DNA of 64,000 nt from Cyclobacteriaceae bacterium (lineage in GTDB: Bacteria > Bacteroidota > Bacteroidia > Cytophagales > Cyclobacteriaceae): assembly GCA_026003355.1 (NCBI GenBank), contig BPHC01000001.1:392109-456108 (forward strand). Direction: 5' to 3'. The notes beneath the pieces are model-generated. The model was not told the DNA's origin and did not search any database. It was given only the letters and a program-made list of their open reading frames with translations. Of this stretch, positions 55,305-64,000 are shown one piece after another. How positions within the stretch are numbered: position 1 is the first letter of the stretch; each line of letters starts with the position of its first letter. The translations under genes and the position numbers were made by a program.

Positions 55305-57073
55305 TTGGCTTTTCGTTTCCCGCTTTTATCTATTGTTACCGACAATTCACCGCCCGATCTGATGATCACCTCATTGGTTTCGGCCTGGTAGACAATGGAC
55401 TGGGGTACGAAATCCAGATTGTGGCTAACCTGCCAGGCCAAGCCGTCAAGGCGGTAGATTTTGGCCAGAACAACAGCATATTTGTCTTTAACCGGCTTGG
55501 TGCTATACGCCAGCACGAAGAATATCTGGGAAGAGTTATCGGAGGTTACCAGCATATTCAACGCCTGCAACTCGGTTGATGCGAACACCGACCCATCAAC
55601 AGCAAAACGGGCACGAATGCCGGGCCGGTGCGAAGGCGGGATATCATAAAAGTAAACATGGGGCTTGCCCTGTGCATCATACCACAAACCAGCTGTAAAG
55701 GCAGGATCCAGAACAAGTGGTTTGAATGGCGATGAGGGGTTATCAAAAAGAGGTATGGAGTCGTTTCCGTTGATAAGCCATGTAAGGGCGGCCGTTCGCC
55801 TGAGCATTTCGCGCTCAACGCGTTCGCGTTCCTTTTTCACGTATTCCTGCTGGGTGCGCACATAGCTCTTCAGCAGGGTAATGCTGTTGTACGTCTGGCT
55901 AACGAAATCCTGGTAGTTAAGCCCTTCCTCATCAAGGTTGCGCGAGGCGGCAATTTTAAGCAAACTGTCCAGGCGGTTAAGCGCCTGCAACTCGCGCTTG
56001 ATCAGTTCAACCTGAAAGTACACATGGGCCGAGTCGCGGTGTTTACGGGTTTCTATCCGGGCCGAGCGGTAATCCAGGTCGGCTGCCTTGGCCGCCAGAA
56101 TATCCAGAGGCATGGGGCGCTCATCAAACTGGCGCAGTTTTTCGCTCAACAGGCTTTGTACAAGCCGCGTTAATTCACTTTTTACCGATACGGAATCGCG
56201 TTGCAGTTTTTCAGCCAGCTTGTTTATTTCAATATCATAAGTCACCAGTTCCTGCCGAACGGGCATAACCTGCTCCTGGATGCTTTTTTGGGCTTCACGG
56301 GCAAACCTGCCGTAATCCCAAACAGCGGGTTCGTTGGTATAAAAGTCGGCCGGCTCAGCGCCATCGGTTTTAAAATTCTTAATAACTCGCGGGTTCCATA
56401 CCGGCTTATATCCGGGTTTGTCCAGATTTTGAATACTTAGCCGATAATTGTCAAAGTCTTTTGCAGCCGAATCATAGCTCAGGGCCAGATGGGTAAGCTT
56501 TTCCAGCAGTTGATTGTCGGCACGCAGGTACAGTTCGCGCAGCCCCGGATAAGATTGCTGCAGGCTGCGGTATAACTGGTAACTGCGCGTGTAAGCGGCC
56601 TCCGACCGTAAAAAGAAGTGTTTTACCATCTTAGTCTTATCCATCCGCTCGCGAAGGGCTTCGATGCGCTTGCGTAAATCGAACTGAACATCGGACAATT
56701 TTACGCCATAATCACCGGTTCGCAGATCGGTGCGGCTGTACATGGCATAATACTCAGCGTTTCGTTTTATTTCTTTTTCAGTTAACAGCGATGCCGCCCT
56801 GGTAAAAGTAAGAATAGCTGAATCCATAAACACAAGGGCTTCTTCGGTGCTTTTCAGAATGTCAGTTTTGCCGGCTTTGTTTTCATATACAATGCCCATA
56901 AAAAGCCAGGCATTCGGGTTGTCGGTGGTTTCGCTGAGGTATTTTTTCAAAAAGGGCTCGGCAGCCTCATATTGTTTGGTGCTAAGCAGGCTGTAGATAT
57001 CTTTATATTTTATTTTCTGGCCCGCTGCAGGGAACAGAACAAGGATACAGAAAACGCTTATAAGGTTACGCAT
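55301..57073 (-). CDS. TPR-containing secreted protein of unknown function
   Basis: The 590-residue protein has a signal peptide (MRNLISVFCILVLFPAAGQ), TPR-like helical pairs in the first 200 residues (IYSLLSTKQYEAAEPFLKKY, NAWLFMGIVYENKAGKT), a long coiled-coil middle (about 250-430) and a beta-rich C-terminal end (VLAKIYRLDGLAWQVSHNLD). I recognise no family. It converges with the DUF7832-like gene on overlapping stop codons. ATG 57073 starts the signal peptide; a TTG seven codons upstream is less likely. Confidence 0.65.
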   Translation of the reverse strand: MRNLISVFCILVLFPAAGQKIKYKDIYSLLSTKQYEAAEPFLKKYLSETTDNPNAWLFMGIVYENKAGKTDILKSTEEALVFMDSAILTFTRAASLLTEKEIKRNAEYYAMYSRTDLRTGDYGVKLSDVQFDLRKRIEALRERMDKTKMVKHFFLRSEAAYTRSYQLYRSLQQSYPGLRELYLRADNQLLEKLTHLALSYDSAAKDFDNYRLSIQNLDKPGYKPVWNPRVIKNFKTDGAEPADFYTNEPAVWDYGRFAREAQKSIQEQVMPVRQELVTYDIEINKLAEKLQRDSVSVKSELTRLVQSLLSEKLRQFDERPMPLDILAAKAADLDYRSARIETRKHRDSAHVYFQVELIKRELQALNRLDSLLKIAASRNLDEEGLNYQDFVSQTYNSITLLKSYVRTQQEYVKKERERVEREMLRRTAALTWLINGNDSIPLFDNPSSPFKPLVLDPAFTAGLWYDAQGKPHVYFYDIPPSHRPGIRARFAVDGSVFASTELQALNMLVTSDNSSQIFFVLAYSTKPVKDKYAVVLAKIYRLDGLAWQVSHNLDFVPQSIVYQAETNEVIIRSGGELSVTIDKSGKRKAN

Positions 57074-57109
57074 TGCAACTTTATTTAAAGACAACGGGTT
57101 CTAAATTAA

Positions 57110-57117
57110 TAAATTTG
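57110..57117 (+). promoter_or_regulatory. -7 promoter element (TAAATTTG) for the redoxin gene
   Basis: TAAATTTG matches TAnnTTTG and lies 19 bases before the ATG of the TlpA-like gene. There is no TTG at -33 spacing. Confidence 0.45.
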
Positions 57118-57136
57118 AACAAAATTCGGTCCAATT

Positions 57137-57757
57137 ATGGCCTCAGTAAACAATTCAGGTTTTGAGCGGATATGGCAGGTGTTAAAACCCTGGCTATTTC
57201 CCTTGTTTATCGGGAGTATTTTTTTTGCTTTTGCCACCCCCATACGCGCAACGCTTTATAAAATTATACTTTATGCCCGGCCCGGTGACGATACTTACGC
57301 TGCACCGGTTAAAGAAGAGGCCTTCGACTTTTCGTTTTCCATAAAAGATTTGCAGGGCAACAAAATACCGTTTGAGGCTTTCAGGGGCAAAGTGCTGTTT
57401 GTTAACCTTTGGGCCACCTGGTGCCCTCCCTGCCGGGCCGAAATGCCGGGCATTGAAGCCCTCTACAATCGCGTTAAAGACTCAAACATTCAGTTTGTTT
57501 TGCTTTCTGTTGATGATGACAGCGATCGCGGTAAGGTACGCAGGTATATAGAGAAGAACCAGTTTACCTTTCCGGTTTATATGTCTTACGGAAACCTGCC
57601 CCAACAACTCCGTGTGCCTTCCATACCTACCACCTTTATAGTTGATAAACAAGGAAATGTGGTGAGGAAGAAAGAGGGGATGACCAATTTCAATACCGGT
57701 GCCTATGTTAAACTTCTGGAAGACCTGGCCCGGCAGGAAGAGAACACAATACGCTGA
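57137..57757 (+). CDS. TlpA-like membrane-anchored thiol-disulfide protein
   Basis: The 206-residue protein has one N-terminal membrane anchor (about 19-42) and a redoxin domain: DFSFSIKDLQGNKIPFEAFR, VNLWATWCPPCRAEMPGIEA with Cys96 and Cys99, and RVPSIPTTFIVDKQGNVVRK with the cis-Pro. It should act in the periplasm as a disulfide reductase. It stands alone on the plus strand between two minus-strand genes and has its own -7 element. Confidence 0.87.
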   Translation: MASVNNSGFERIWQVLKPWLFPLFIGSIFFAFATPIRATLYKIILYARPGDDTYAAPVKEEAFDFSFSIKDLQGNKIPFEAFRGKVLFVNLWATWCPPCRAEMPGIEALYNRVKDSNIQFVLLSVDDDSDRGKVRRYIEKNQFTFPVYMSYGNLPQQLRVPSIPTTFIVDKQGNVVRKKEGMTNFNTGAYVKLLEDLARQEENTIR

Positions 57758-57762
57758 TTGGT

Positions 57763-58527
57763 TTAAACGGTTAGTGCCGTAATGCGCAACCCTTCCAGGG
57801 TAAGGTGCTGATCAACTGCAGTAAAGTTTTCAGCCAGCGAAGGAATAGCGGTTACCAAACCGCCTGTGGCCACCGTTTGCAGATTATTGTCTTTCAGTTC
57901 CTGGCGTATCCGCTGCAACATAGCTTTTACCAGTCCCTCATAGCCCATAAGCACGCCGGCCTGAATGGCATGTACGGTGTTTTTGCCCATGGCGCTCGAT
58001 GGCCATTGAAGCGGCACATCGAACAATTTGGCGGTATTCTGGGCAAGCGCCCGAACGGCTGTTTTAAGGCCCGGGGCAATGGCCACGCCCAGAATTTCGC
58101 CCTGTGCCGATACGGTGGTAAATGTTAAAGCGGTGCCGAAATCAACCACTGCGCAGTTGGCTTTAAAGCGCGTGTAGGCCGCCAGGGCGTTGGCCACCAG
58201 GTCGCTGCCAATTTCATAGGGATTAAGCACTTTTATAGGTAACCGTGCATAGGTTTCCGGCCCGAGCACAAGCGGTTTTTTGTCAATCAGGGTTACGGTT
58301 ACGTTTATAATTTTACCGGTGAGTTCGGGCACCACACTGCTTAAAACAATGCGTTCTACCAGGCGGTGATCAAGCCCTGCCCCGGCAAAGAGATCTCTTA
58401 TTTTTATGCCATAGAAAAGCTCGGGGCGTTCGGCCACAGCGGGTATTCGCCACACGTGTTCCCATGAAGCATTACGCCAAAGACCCAGGGTGATGTCAGA
58501 GTTTCCAATATCAATAACCAGTATCAT
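57763..58527 (-). CDS. coaX: Type III pantothenate kinase
   Basis: The 254-residue CoaX protein starts MILVIDIGNSDITLGLWRN (phosphate loop of the actin-like fold), has VVDFGTALTFTTVSAQGEIL and GVAIAPGLKTAVRALAQNTA, and ends with TGGLVTAIPSLAENF, which are the PHOSPHATE 1/2 and adenosine blocks. It phosphorylates pantothenate in coenzyme A synthesis. Its ATG overlaps the sirtuin stop (ATGA), so the two are translated together. Confidence 0.94.
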   Translation of the reverse strand: MILVIDIGNSDITLGLWRNASWEHVWRIPAVAERPELFYGIKIRDLFAGAGLDHRLVERIVLSSVVPELTGKIINVTVTLIDKKPLVLGPETYARLPIKVLNPYEIGSDLVANALAAYTRFKANCAVVDFGTALTFTTVSAQGEILGVAIAPGLKTAVRALAQNTAKLFDVPLQWPSSAMGKNTVHAIQAGVLMGYEGLVKAMLQRIRQELKDNNLQTVATGGLVTAIPSLAENFTAVDQHLTLEGLRITALTV

Positions 58528-59213
58528 GCTATTTCTATTAGCCGGGGTTTTATACGTGCCAGGCCGCTGCTGGCTTTATCGGCAATGCAGGTAAAATGTG
58601 GCATAGCCGGAGTATCGGGTATATTCGGGTCTATAAGAAATCTGGGGATGTTATGCCGGGTATAATATAACAGGCTTGCTGCGGGGTACACCACAAGCGA
58701 AGTACCCACTACCAGAAACACATCGGCTTTTGCGGCATAGGCAATGGCTTCTTCCATACGCGGCACGGGCTCGCCAAACCACACGATGTTGGGCCTGAGT
58801 TGTGATCCTTTGGCGCAGGTTTCGCCTAATTTCATTTCCCATCCGTTAACCGGATAAATGAGGGATTCATCAACCGAGCTCCGGGCTTCGAACAGGCTGC
58901 CGTGCAGGTGAATAACGTGCGAAGAGCCTGCGCGTTCATGCAGGTTATCAACGTTTTGGGTAACCACCGTAACATCGTAATACGCTTCCAGTTCGGCCAG
59001 AATACGGTGTCCCTGGTTGGGCTCGGCCTGCAGGGCGCGTTTTCTGCGCTGGTTGTAGAAGTCGAGTACCAGAGCCGGATTGCGCTGCCAGGCTTCGGGA
59101 GTGGCCACATCTTCAACGCGGTATCCCTCCCAAAGCCCGCCGGCATCGCGGAATGTCGGTATTCCGCTTTCTGCGCTAATACCGGCACCGGTAAGTACCA
59201 CCAGCTTTTTCAT
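58524..59213 (-). CDS. Sirtuin deacylase, class III type, without zinc cysteines
   Basis: The 229-residue protein has the sirtuin core: LTGAGISAESGIPTFRDAGG, TQNVDNLHERAG (NAD site), catalytic His104 in IHLHGSLFEARS, and VVGTSLVVYPAAS. The acyl-lysine pocket has Tyr53 and Arg56 (FYNQRR), the Y-x-x-R of class III (SIRT5/CobB) that favours succinyl and malonyl lysine. The zinc loop lacks the four cysteines; only Cys133 remains in the stretch RSSVDESLIY to WFGEPV. Similar forms exist in Bacteroidota as I recall. It sits between topA and coaX. ATG 59213. Confidence 0.88.
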   Translation of the reverse strand: MKKLVVLTGAGISAESGIPTFRDAGGLWEGYRVEDVATPEAWQRNPALVLDFYNQRRKRALQAEPNQGHRILAELEAYYDVTVVTQNVDNLHERAGSSHVIHLHGSLFEARSSVDESLIYPVNGWEMKLGETCAKGSQLRPNIVWFGEPVPRMEEAIAYAAKADVFLVVGTSLVVYPAASLLYYTRHNIPRFLIDPNIPDTPAMPHFTCIADKASSGLARIKPRLIEIA

Positions 59214-59220
59214 TGAGGTA

Positions 59221-61551
59221 TCAGGTCTTTTTTCTTCGCACAAAGCCACGGCCCCTTCTTTCGGGGGCTGCCTCGGCCAGCGTCAGACATTCTTCCAGGG
59301 TCAGTTCAGCGGGGTTTTTGTCTTTCGGAATTTTTACATTCTTATTTCCTGCCCTGATATACGGCCCGAAACGTCCGTTTAGAATCTGTACATCAGGATT
59401 TTCTTCGAATACCTTTATTATCCGGTTGGCTTCTGCTTCGCGTTTTTGTTTAATGAGCTCGATGCAGCGTTCCAGTGTAATGGCATAGGGGTCTTCTTCC
59501 CGGGGTATGGAAACATATTTTTTATCGTGCTGCACATAAGGTCCGAACCGGCCTATTCCTACCACTACGGGTTTGCCTTCAAACTCGCCCATTTGCCTGG
59601 GCATTTTCAAAAGCTCCAGCGCTTCTTCGAGGGTAATGTTTTCAATGAACTGCCCAGGCCGGAGGCTGGCAAACTTAGGCTTATCGCCCCCGTTGTCATC
59701 GGGGTTTTCGCCTACCTGAATATAGGCCCCGTAACGGCCCAGCTTGGCATACACTTTCTTTCCGGTTTTAGGGTCAACACCCAGTTCGCGGGTTTTGCCC
59801 ACCTGCGAGCGTTCGACCTGTTCGGTTTGCAGTACTTTTTTGTGGAATGGCCTGTAGAAGTTATCAATCATTTTGCGCCACTCCAGTTTTCCGGCTGCAA
59901 TTTCATCGAATTCCAGTTCAATTTCCGAAGTAAACGAGTAGTCGGTAATATCCGGAAAGTGGGCTACCAGAAAGTCGTTTACCACCATAGCGGTGTTGGT
60001 GGGAAAGAGCTTGTTCTTTTCGGTGCCAACCAGTTCTTCTTCGGTATGATTTTCAATTTTATTGTTTATGAGTTTAAGCAGCCGGTACTGCCGCAGCGTG
60101 CCTTCGCGGCTTTCTTTCACCACATATCCGCGCTTTTGAATGGTTGAAATGGTAGGCGCATAGGTAGAGGGCCGGCCTATACCCAGTTCTTCGAGCTTTT
60201 TTACGAGGCTGGCTTCGGTATAGCGCGGCGGGTAGCGTGAAAAAATCTGGCGTGCGGTAATTTCCTCTGGAAACAGCTGCTGGCCCGGGGTAAGCGGGGG
60301 CAGCATTTTACCGTTTTCTTCTTCGTCTTCCTCATCTGCCGACTCCATATATACTTTCAGAAAGCCATCGAATTTTACCACTTCGCCTGTGGCCACAAAT
60401 GCGCGCGGATTGGAGGATATGGAAATGGTAGCCGTGGTCTTTTCCAGTTCGGCATCGGCCATCTGCGAAGCAATGGCCCGTTTCCAGATAAGTTCATACA
60501 GTCGTTTGGCATTGCGGTCCATGCCCGGGTCCAGCACCGTAAAATCGGTAGGGCGTATGGCTTCATGGGCCTCCTGTGCCGAAGTGGATTTGTTTTTATA
60601 TTCCCTGAGCTGAATATACCGGCTGCCGTAAGCTGATTCGATTTGCTGTTTTGCTCCCAGCCGGGCTTCATCAGAGAGGTTTACCGAGTCGGTACGCATG
60701 TAGCTTATTTTTCCGGCCTCGTACAGCTTTTGCGCCACAACCATGGTTTGCGAAACCGAGAAACCAAGTTTGCGGGCTGCCTCCTGCTGCAAAGTAGATG
60801 TGGTAAAAGGCGGCGCAGGACTTCTTCTGGCCGGCCTGGTCTGCAGGTCGGAAATGGTAAATGTGGCCCCCTTGCAGGACTCAAGAAATTCATAAGCCTG
60901 TTGTTCGGTATCGAACCTGTCGGAAAGTTCGGCTAACAGGGTTTTACCGTTATCTAACCGGAAGATGGCCGTAACCCGAAATGAAGCTGTGGGTTTAAAT
61001 TCTGCTATTTCGCGTTCGCGTTCCACCACCAGCCGCACGGCCACCGACTGCACGCGCCCGGCAGAAAGACCGGTTTTTATTTTTTTCCAGAGTATGGGCG
61101 AAAGTTCGTAGCCCACCAGGCGGTCCAGAACCCGGCGTGCCTGCTGGGCATTAACCAAATCGAGGTCAATACCGCGCGGATTTTGCAGGGCGTTTAAAAT
61201 GGCGCGTTTGGTAATTTCAGTAAATACTATTCTTCGGGTTTTTGCATCGTTCAGGTCGAGCACCTCTTTTAAATGCCATGAAATAGCTTCTCCCTCCCGG
61301 TCTTCATCGCTTGCCAGATATACCGTTTCAGCTTCTTCGGCAAGTTTTTTCAGTTTGGAGATAACTTCCTTTTTATCCGGACTGATTTCGTAGGTTGGCT
61401 CATATCCGTTTTCAATATCAATGGCATTATCGCCTTTCGGAAGATCGCGCACATGCCCCATGCTGGAAGCCACTTTAAAATCTTTGCCCAAATACCCTTC
61501 AATGGTTTTGGCTTTCGCTGGAGACTCCACAATTACCAGATTCTTTGCCAT
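59221..61551 (-). CDS. topA: DNA topoisomerase I
   Basis: The 776-residue type IA enzyme begins MAKNLVIVESPAKAKTIEGY (Toprim) with DEDREGEAISWHL for metal, and the active-site Tyr in ISYMRTDSVNLS, the usual motif. C-terminal zinc fingers are replaced by repeated basic domains (GRYGAYIQVGENPDDNGGDK, GRFGPYVQHDKKYVSIPREE, GRFGPYIRAGNKNVKIPKDK), the TOPRIM C-repeat type common in Bacteroidota. It relaxes negative supercoils. ATG 61551 starts the Toprim domain. It leads the topA-sirtuin-coaX run with a 7-base gap. Confidence 0.95.
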   Translation of the reverse strand: MAKNLVIVESPAKAKTIEGYLGKDFKVASSMGHVRDLPKGDNAIDIENGYEPTYEISPDKKEVISKLKKLAEEAETVYLASDEDREGEAISWHLKEVLDLNDAKTRRIVFTEITKRAILNALQNPRGIDLDLVNAQQARRVLDRLVGYELSPILWKKIKTGLSAGRVQSVAVRLVVEREREIAEFKPTASFRVTAIFRLDNGKTLLAELSDRFDTEQQAYEFLESCKGATFTISDLQTRPARRSPAPPFTTSTLQQEAARKLGFSVSQTMVVAQKLYEAGKISYMRTDSVNLSDEARLGAKQQIESAYGSRYIQLREYKNKSTSAQEAHEAIRPTDFTVLDPGMDRNAKRLYELIWKRAIASQMADAELEKTTATISISSNPRAFVATGEVVKFDGFLKVYMESADEEDEEENGKMLPPLTPGQQLFPEEITARQIFSRYPPRYTEASLVKKLEELGIGRPSTYAPTISTIQKRGYVVKESREGTLRQYRLLKLINNKIENHTEEELVGTEKNKLFPTNTAMVVNDFLVAHFPDITDYSFTSEIELEFDEIAAGKLEWRKMIDNFYRPFHKKVLQTEQVERSQVGKTRELGVDPKTGKKVYAKLGRYGAYIQVGENPDDNGGDKPKFASLRPGQFIENITLEEALELLKMPRQMGEFEGKPVVVGIGRFGPYVQHDKKYVSIPREEDPYAITLERCIELIKQKREAEANRIIKVFEENPDVQILNGRFGPYIRAGNKNVKIPKDKNPAELTLEECLTLAEAAPERRGRGFVRRKKT

Positions 61552-61671
61552 GCTTTTTTTGCTAGGTGAAAGGGCCAAATATCTGCAAAATTTCAAAAAA
61601 ACAAATTTCAGCACAGATAAAGCACGCCTGCACATGGCGTGTTATGGCATGGAATCAATTTCGTACAATTG

Positions 61672-61679
61672 TATTTTTG
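61672..61679 (+). promoter_or_regulatory. -7 promoter element (TATTTTTG) for the agmatinase-family gene
   Basis: TATTTTTG matches TAnnTTTG exactly and is 17 bases before the ATG at 61697. No clear -33 TTG at normal spacing was found. Confidence 0.5.
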
Positions 61680-61696
61680 TTTCTGTTCAACCTTTT

Positions 61697-62743
61697 ATGA
61701 CACGCGAAGAACTAATCAGAAATTTCAATCCCAATGCCCCTGGTGCATTGCGTTCCTTATTCGGATTGCCGTTCGATGAAGCCAACGCCCGGGTAGTAGT
61801 TGTGCCTGTGCCGTGGGAAGTAACCGTTTCGTACCACAGCGGAACCGCGCTTGCCCCCGAGGCCATACTCGAAGCATCAGCTCAGGTTGACCTGTACGAC
61901 CGCCACATACCCGATGCATGGAAGATTGGCATACACATGCTGCCGGTTCCGGAACAATGGAAAAAAAGAAGCGATGAACTAAGAAAATTAGCCGCACAAC
62001 ATATTAACAATGTGGCTTCAGGTAACGAAGTAAACAAAGCTGCCCTGGATGAAATTAACCAGGCTTGTGGTGAAATGGTACAATACGTAGGCAAAACAAC
62101 CGCTGGCTTCTTAAAACAAGGAAAAGCAGTGGCGCTGCTGGGAGGTGACCACAGCACGCCTCTGGGATTTATACAGGCGCTCACCGAACAGTACACACGT
62201 TTTGGCATATTGCAGATAGATGCCCATGCCGATCTGCGAAAAGCCTATGAAGACTTTACTTATTCGCATGCCTCAATAATGTATAACGCGCTTAAACTTC
62301 CGGCTGTAAGCCGGTTGGTACAGGTGGGCATCCGCGATATATGCGAGGAAGAAATGCAGGTAATAGACCGATCGATGGGACGTATCAAAACTTTTTTTGA
62401 TGAAGACCTGAAGGAACAGCTATACACAGGAAAAACCTGGCAGAGCATCTGCCAGGCAATTGTAAAGGAACTACCCGAACTGGTTTATCTTAGTTTTGAT
62501 ATTGACGGACTGGACCCGCGGTTATGCCCCAACACCGGCACCCCCGTTGCAGGAGGACTGGAATATCACCAGGCTGTTTTTCTTATACGAGAAGTGGTGA
62601 AATCGGGACGGAAGATAATAGGGCTGGACCTGAATGAAGTAGCACCCGGAACCACCGACTGGGACGCCAACGTGGGCGCCAGGCTGCTATACCAGTTGTG
62701 TAACTGGATGGCCGTGTCGCAGAACCTTCATCAGAAAATATAA
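61697..62743 (+). CDS. Agmatinase/arginase (ureohydrolase) family enzyme
   Basis: The 348-residue protein has the ureohydrolase manganese motifs: ALLGGDHSTPLGFIQAL, LQIDAHADLRKAYEDFTYSH and VYLSFDIDGLDPRLCPNTGT, ending GLEYHQAVFLIREVV and VGARLLYQLCNW. It hydrolyses a guanidino group to urea with two manganese ions. The substrate, agmatine or arginine or formiminoglutamate, is not told by the sequence. ATG 61697 is preferred over longer upstream frames, which overlap topA. It stands divergent to topA. Confidence 0.88.
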   Translation: MTREELIRNFNPNAPGALRSLFGLPFDEANARVVVVPVPWEVTVSYHSGTALAPEAILEASAQVDLYDRHIPDAWKIGIHMLPVPEQWKKRSDELRKLAAQHINNVASGNEVNKAALDEINQACGEMVQYVGKTTAGFLKQGKAVALLGGDHSTPLGFIQALTEQYTRFGILQIDAHADLRKAYEDFTYSHASIMYNALKLPAVSRLVQVGIRDICEEEMQVIDRSMGRIKTFFDEDLKEQLYTGKTWQSICQAIVKELPELVYLSFDIDGLDPRLCPNTGTPVAGGLEYHQAVFLIREVVKSGRKIIGLDLNEVAPGTTDWDANVGARLLYQLCNWMAVSQNLHQKI

Positions 62744-62791
62744 ATACGCTTAGACATAATTGGCTATTTTGCGACCACCCAACTGCAGCTC

Positions 62792-64000
62792 ATGACCGAA
62801 TTGATCCGTACCCTGGCCAATGGCATCTGGACCCCTGTTTTGTTCCTGCTGATTTTTGGCGGACTGTTTTTCTTTTTTTACAGCCGGTTTATTCCCTACA
62901 AATACTTCCGGCACGCCATCAACATTCTGCGCGGCAAGTACGATAACCCCAATGACCCCGGATACATTAATGCCTATCAGGCGCTGTCAACCGCGCTGGC
63001 TTCAACAGTAGGTATGGGAAACATTGCCGGTGTAGCCTACGCCATTTCCATTGGTGGCCCTGGAGCACTGTTCTGGATGTGGGTTACGGCCTTTGTGGGC
63101 ATGTCTTCGAACTTTTTTACCAGCTCGCTGGCCGTTATGTACCGGGGCAAAGACTCCGAGGGCAACCTGCAGGGCGGCCCCATGTATGTGATTCGTGAGG
63201 CACTGGGCCGGAAGTGGTATTGGATGGCCGTGGTGTTTAGTGTGTGCTGCCTTATCGGCTGCCTGCCCATTTTCCAAGCCAATCAACTTACCCAGGCTAT
63301 ACGGGACATTGGTTTTCCCGGGGTTGACTGGGGTACCCTTAACCTGGCCGGCACCGTATTTCAGTATTTAATTTGGTGGTGGGCGTAATCCTTACCATTA
63401 CGGCAGGTATTGTTATCATTGGTGGCATACAGCGCATCGGTAACTGGGCCGGTAGAATGGTACCGTTAATGATCGTGTTGTACTTCCTAACTGTGGCCCT
63501 TATCCTGGTACTTAATATTCACACAGTTCCGCGGTACCTCATGCTTATAGTTACGGATGCCTTTAAGGCAGAATTTTACAAGGGCCCTTTGTTTGGCGGT
63601 GTGCTGGGCGGACTTATTCTAACAGGGGTTCGGCGGGCTTCGTTTTCCAGTGAGGCAGGTATTGGCACAGCTCCATTGGCGCTGGGTGCTTCCAAAAGCC
63701 GTGAGCCCATACGCGAAGGGCTGGTCTCGATGCTCAGCCCGGCCATCGATACCATGGTGGTGTGTACCCTTACCGCATTGGCCATTTTGGTAACCGGTGT
63801 ATGGCAAACCAGCGACTCCAACGGGGTAACGCTTACCTCAACCGCTTTTCAAAGTGCCCTGCCTGGCATAGGCAAGTACCTGTTGCTGCTGTGCGCCTTC
63901 TTCTTTGCCCTCACATCGCTCTTCTCGTACAGCTACTACGGCAGCAAATCCATGGCTTTTCTGGTTGGGGTAAAGTATAGCAAATATTACAATTACTTCT
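62792..64000 (+). CDS. Alanine/glycine:cation symporter (AGCS), frameshifted and cut by window end
   Basis: The gene has the sodium:alanine symporter pattern: NAYQALSTALASTVGMGNIA, GGPGALFWMWVTAFVGMSSN and EGNLQGGPMYVIREALGRKW. The first frame stops at 63388. Adding one base to the T3 at 63372-63374 restores LVVGVILTITAGIVIIGG and then FSSEAGIGTAPLALGASK and LSPAIDTMVVCTLTALAILV up to position 64000 with no stop. It moves alanine or glycine with Na+ or H+. Whether the shift is real or an error is open. The 3' end lies beyond the window. Confidence 0.84.

Noticed and set aside
59446..60147. A 233-codon plus-strand ORF opposite topA
   Set aside because: Antisense to conserved topA repeats; no support.

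Overview
The window reads as chromosomal DNA of a Bacteroidota bacterium, most likely of the order Cytophagales. Signs are -7 promoter elements of the TAnnTTTG type, a lack of Shine-Dalgarno sites, a twin-arginine plus type-IX-sorted DUF1501 protein, a histone-H1-like Hc1 protein, MerR-dprA order, the BlaI/M56-TonB pair, DUF3575, DUF4159 and DUF2911 proteins, and an alpha-oxoamine synthase of the Bacteroidota type. I assign no species. I saw no rRNA, tRNA, CRISPR array, insertion sequence, integrase or prophage gene. No stretch above 300 bases lacks a gene.

Layout. 1-0.4 kb: the end of dapA facing a small Hc1 gene. 0.5-6.2 kb: an alpha-oxoamine synthase, then a biotin carboxylase, DUF1015, Maf and CPBP run. 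6.2-11.4 kb: a surface-glycan cluster (two GT2 enzymes, a putative glycosyltransferase, an FkbM methyltransferase, a GT4 enzyme) with inorganic pyrophosphatase. 11.5-16.9 kb: efflux adaptor and TolC, serine dehydratase beta chain, thymidylate synthase and a lipoprotein. 17-18.8 kb: two DUF3575 barrels and a DUF4159 protein. 18.8-21.3 kb: a BlaI repressor with a visible operator, and a large M56-TonB-TonB-CarboxypepD_reg fusion. 21.5-26.8 kb: TlpA-like lipoprotein, gatB (frameshifted) and alaS, the last with a terminator-like hairpin and mini-ORF in its leader. 26.9-32.9 kb: two M23 proteins, CapA, MerR, DprA, a TPR protein and HMG-CoA lyase. 33-38.6 kb: a four-gene envelope operon (DUF1800, DUF1501, barrel, lipoprotein). 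38.6-42 kb: murB, a 16-residue lysine microprotein, dCMP deaminase and DUF2911. 42-45.4 kb: divergent katG and oxyR. 45.4-51.6 kb: IF2-N-like protein, CHY zinc finger, ArfB (frameshifted), a lysine/alanine-rich histone-like protein, acyltransferase, TPR histidine kinase and a channel-like protein. 51.6-64 kb: prohibitin, citrate synthase, acyl-CoA-binding protein, RsmE, topA-sirtuin-coaX, an agmatinase-family enzyme and a frameshifted AGCS symporter running off the end.

The most notable items are the 16-residue microprotein with its own promoter and terminator, the alaS leader, the M56 fusion, a pore-loop protein without a standard selectivity filter, an OxyR-type box lying on the oxyR start codon, and three single-base frameshifts. 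The frameshifts may be assembly errors and should be checked before any biological reading. All assignments come from reading the sequence; no database search was run.
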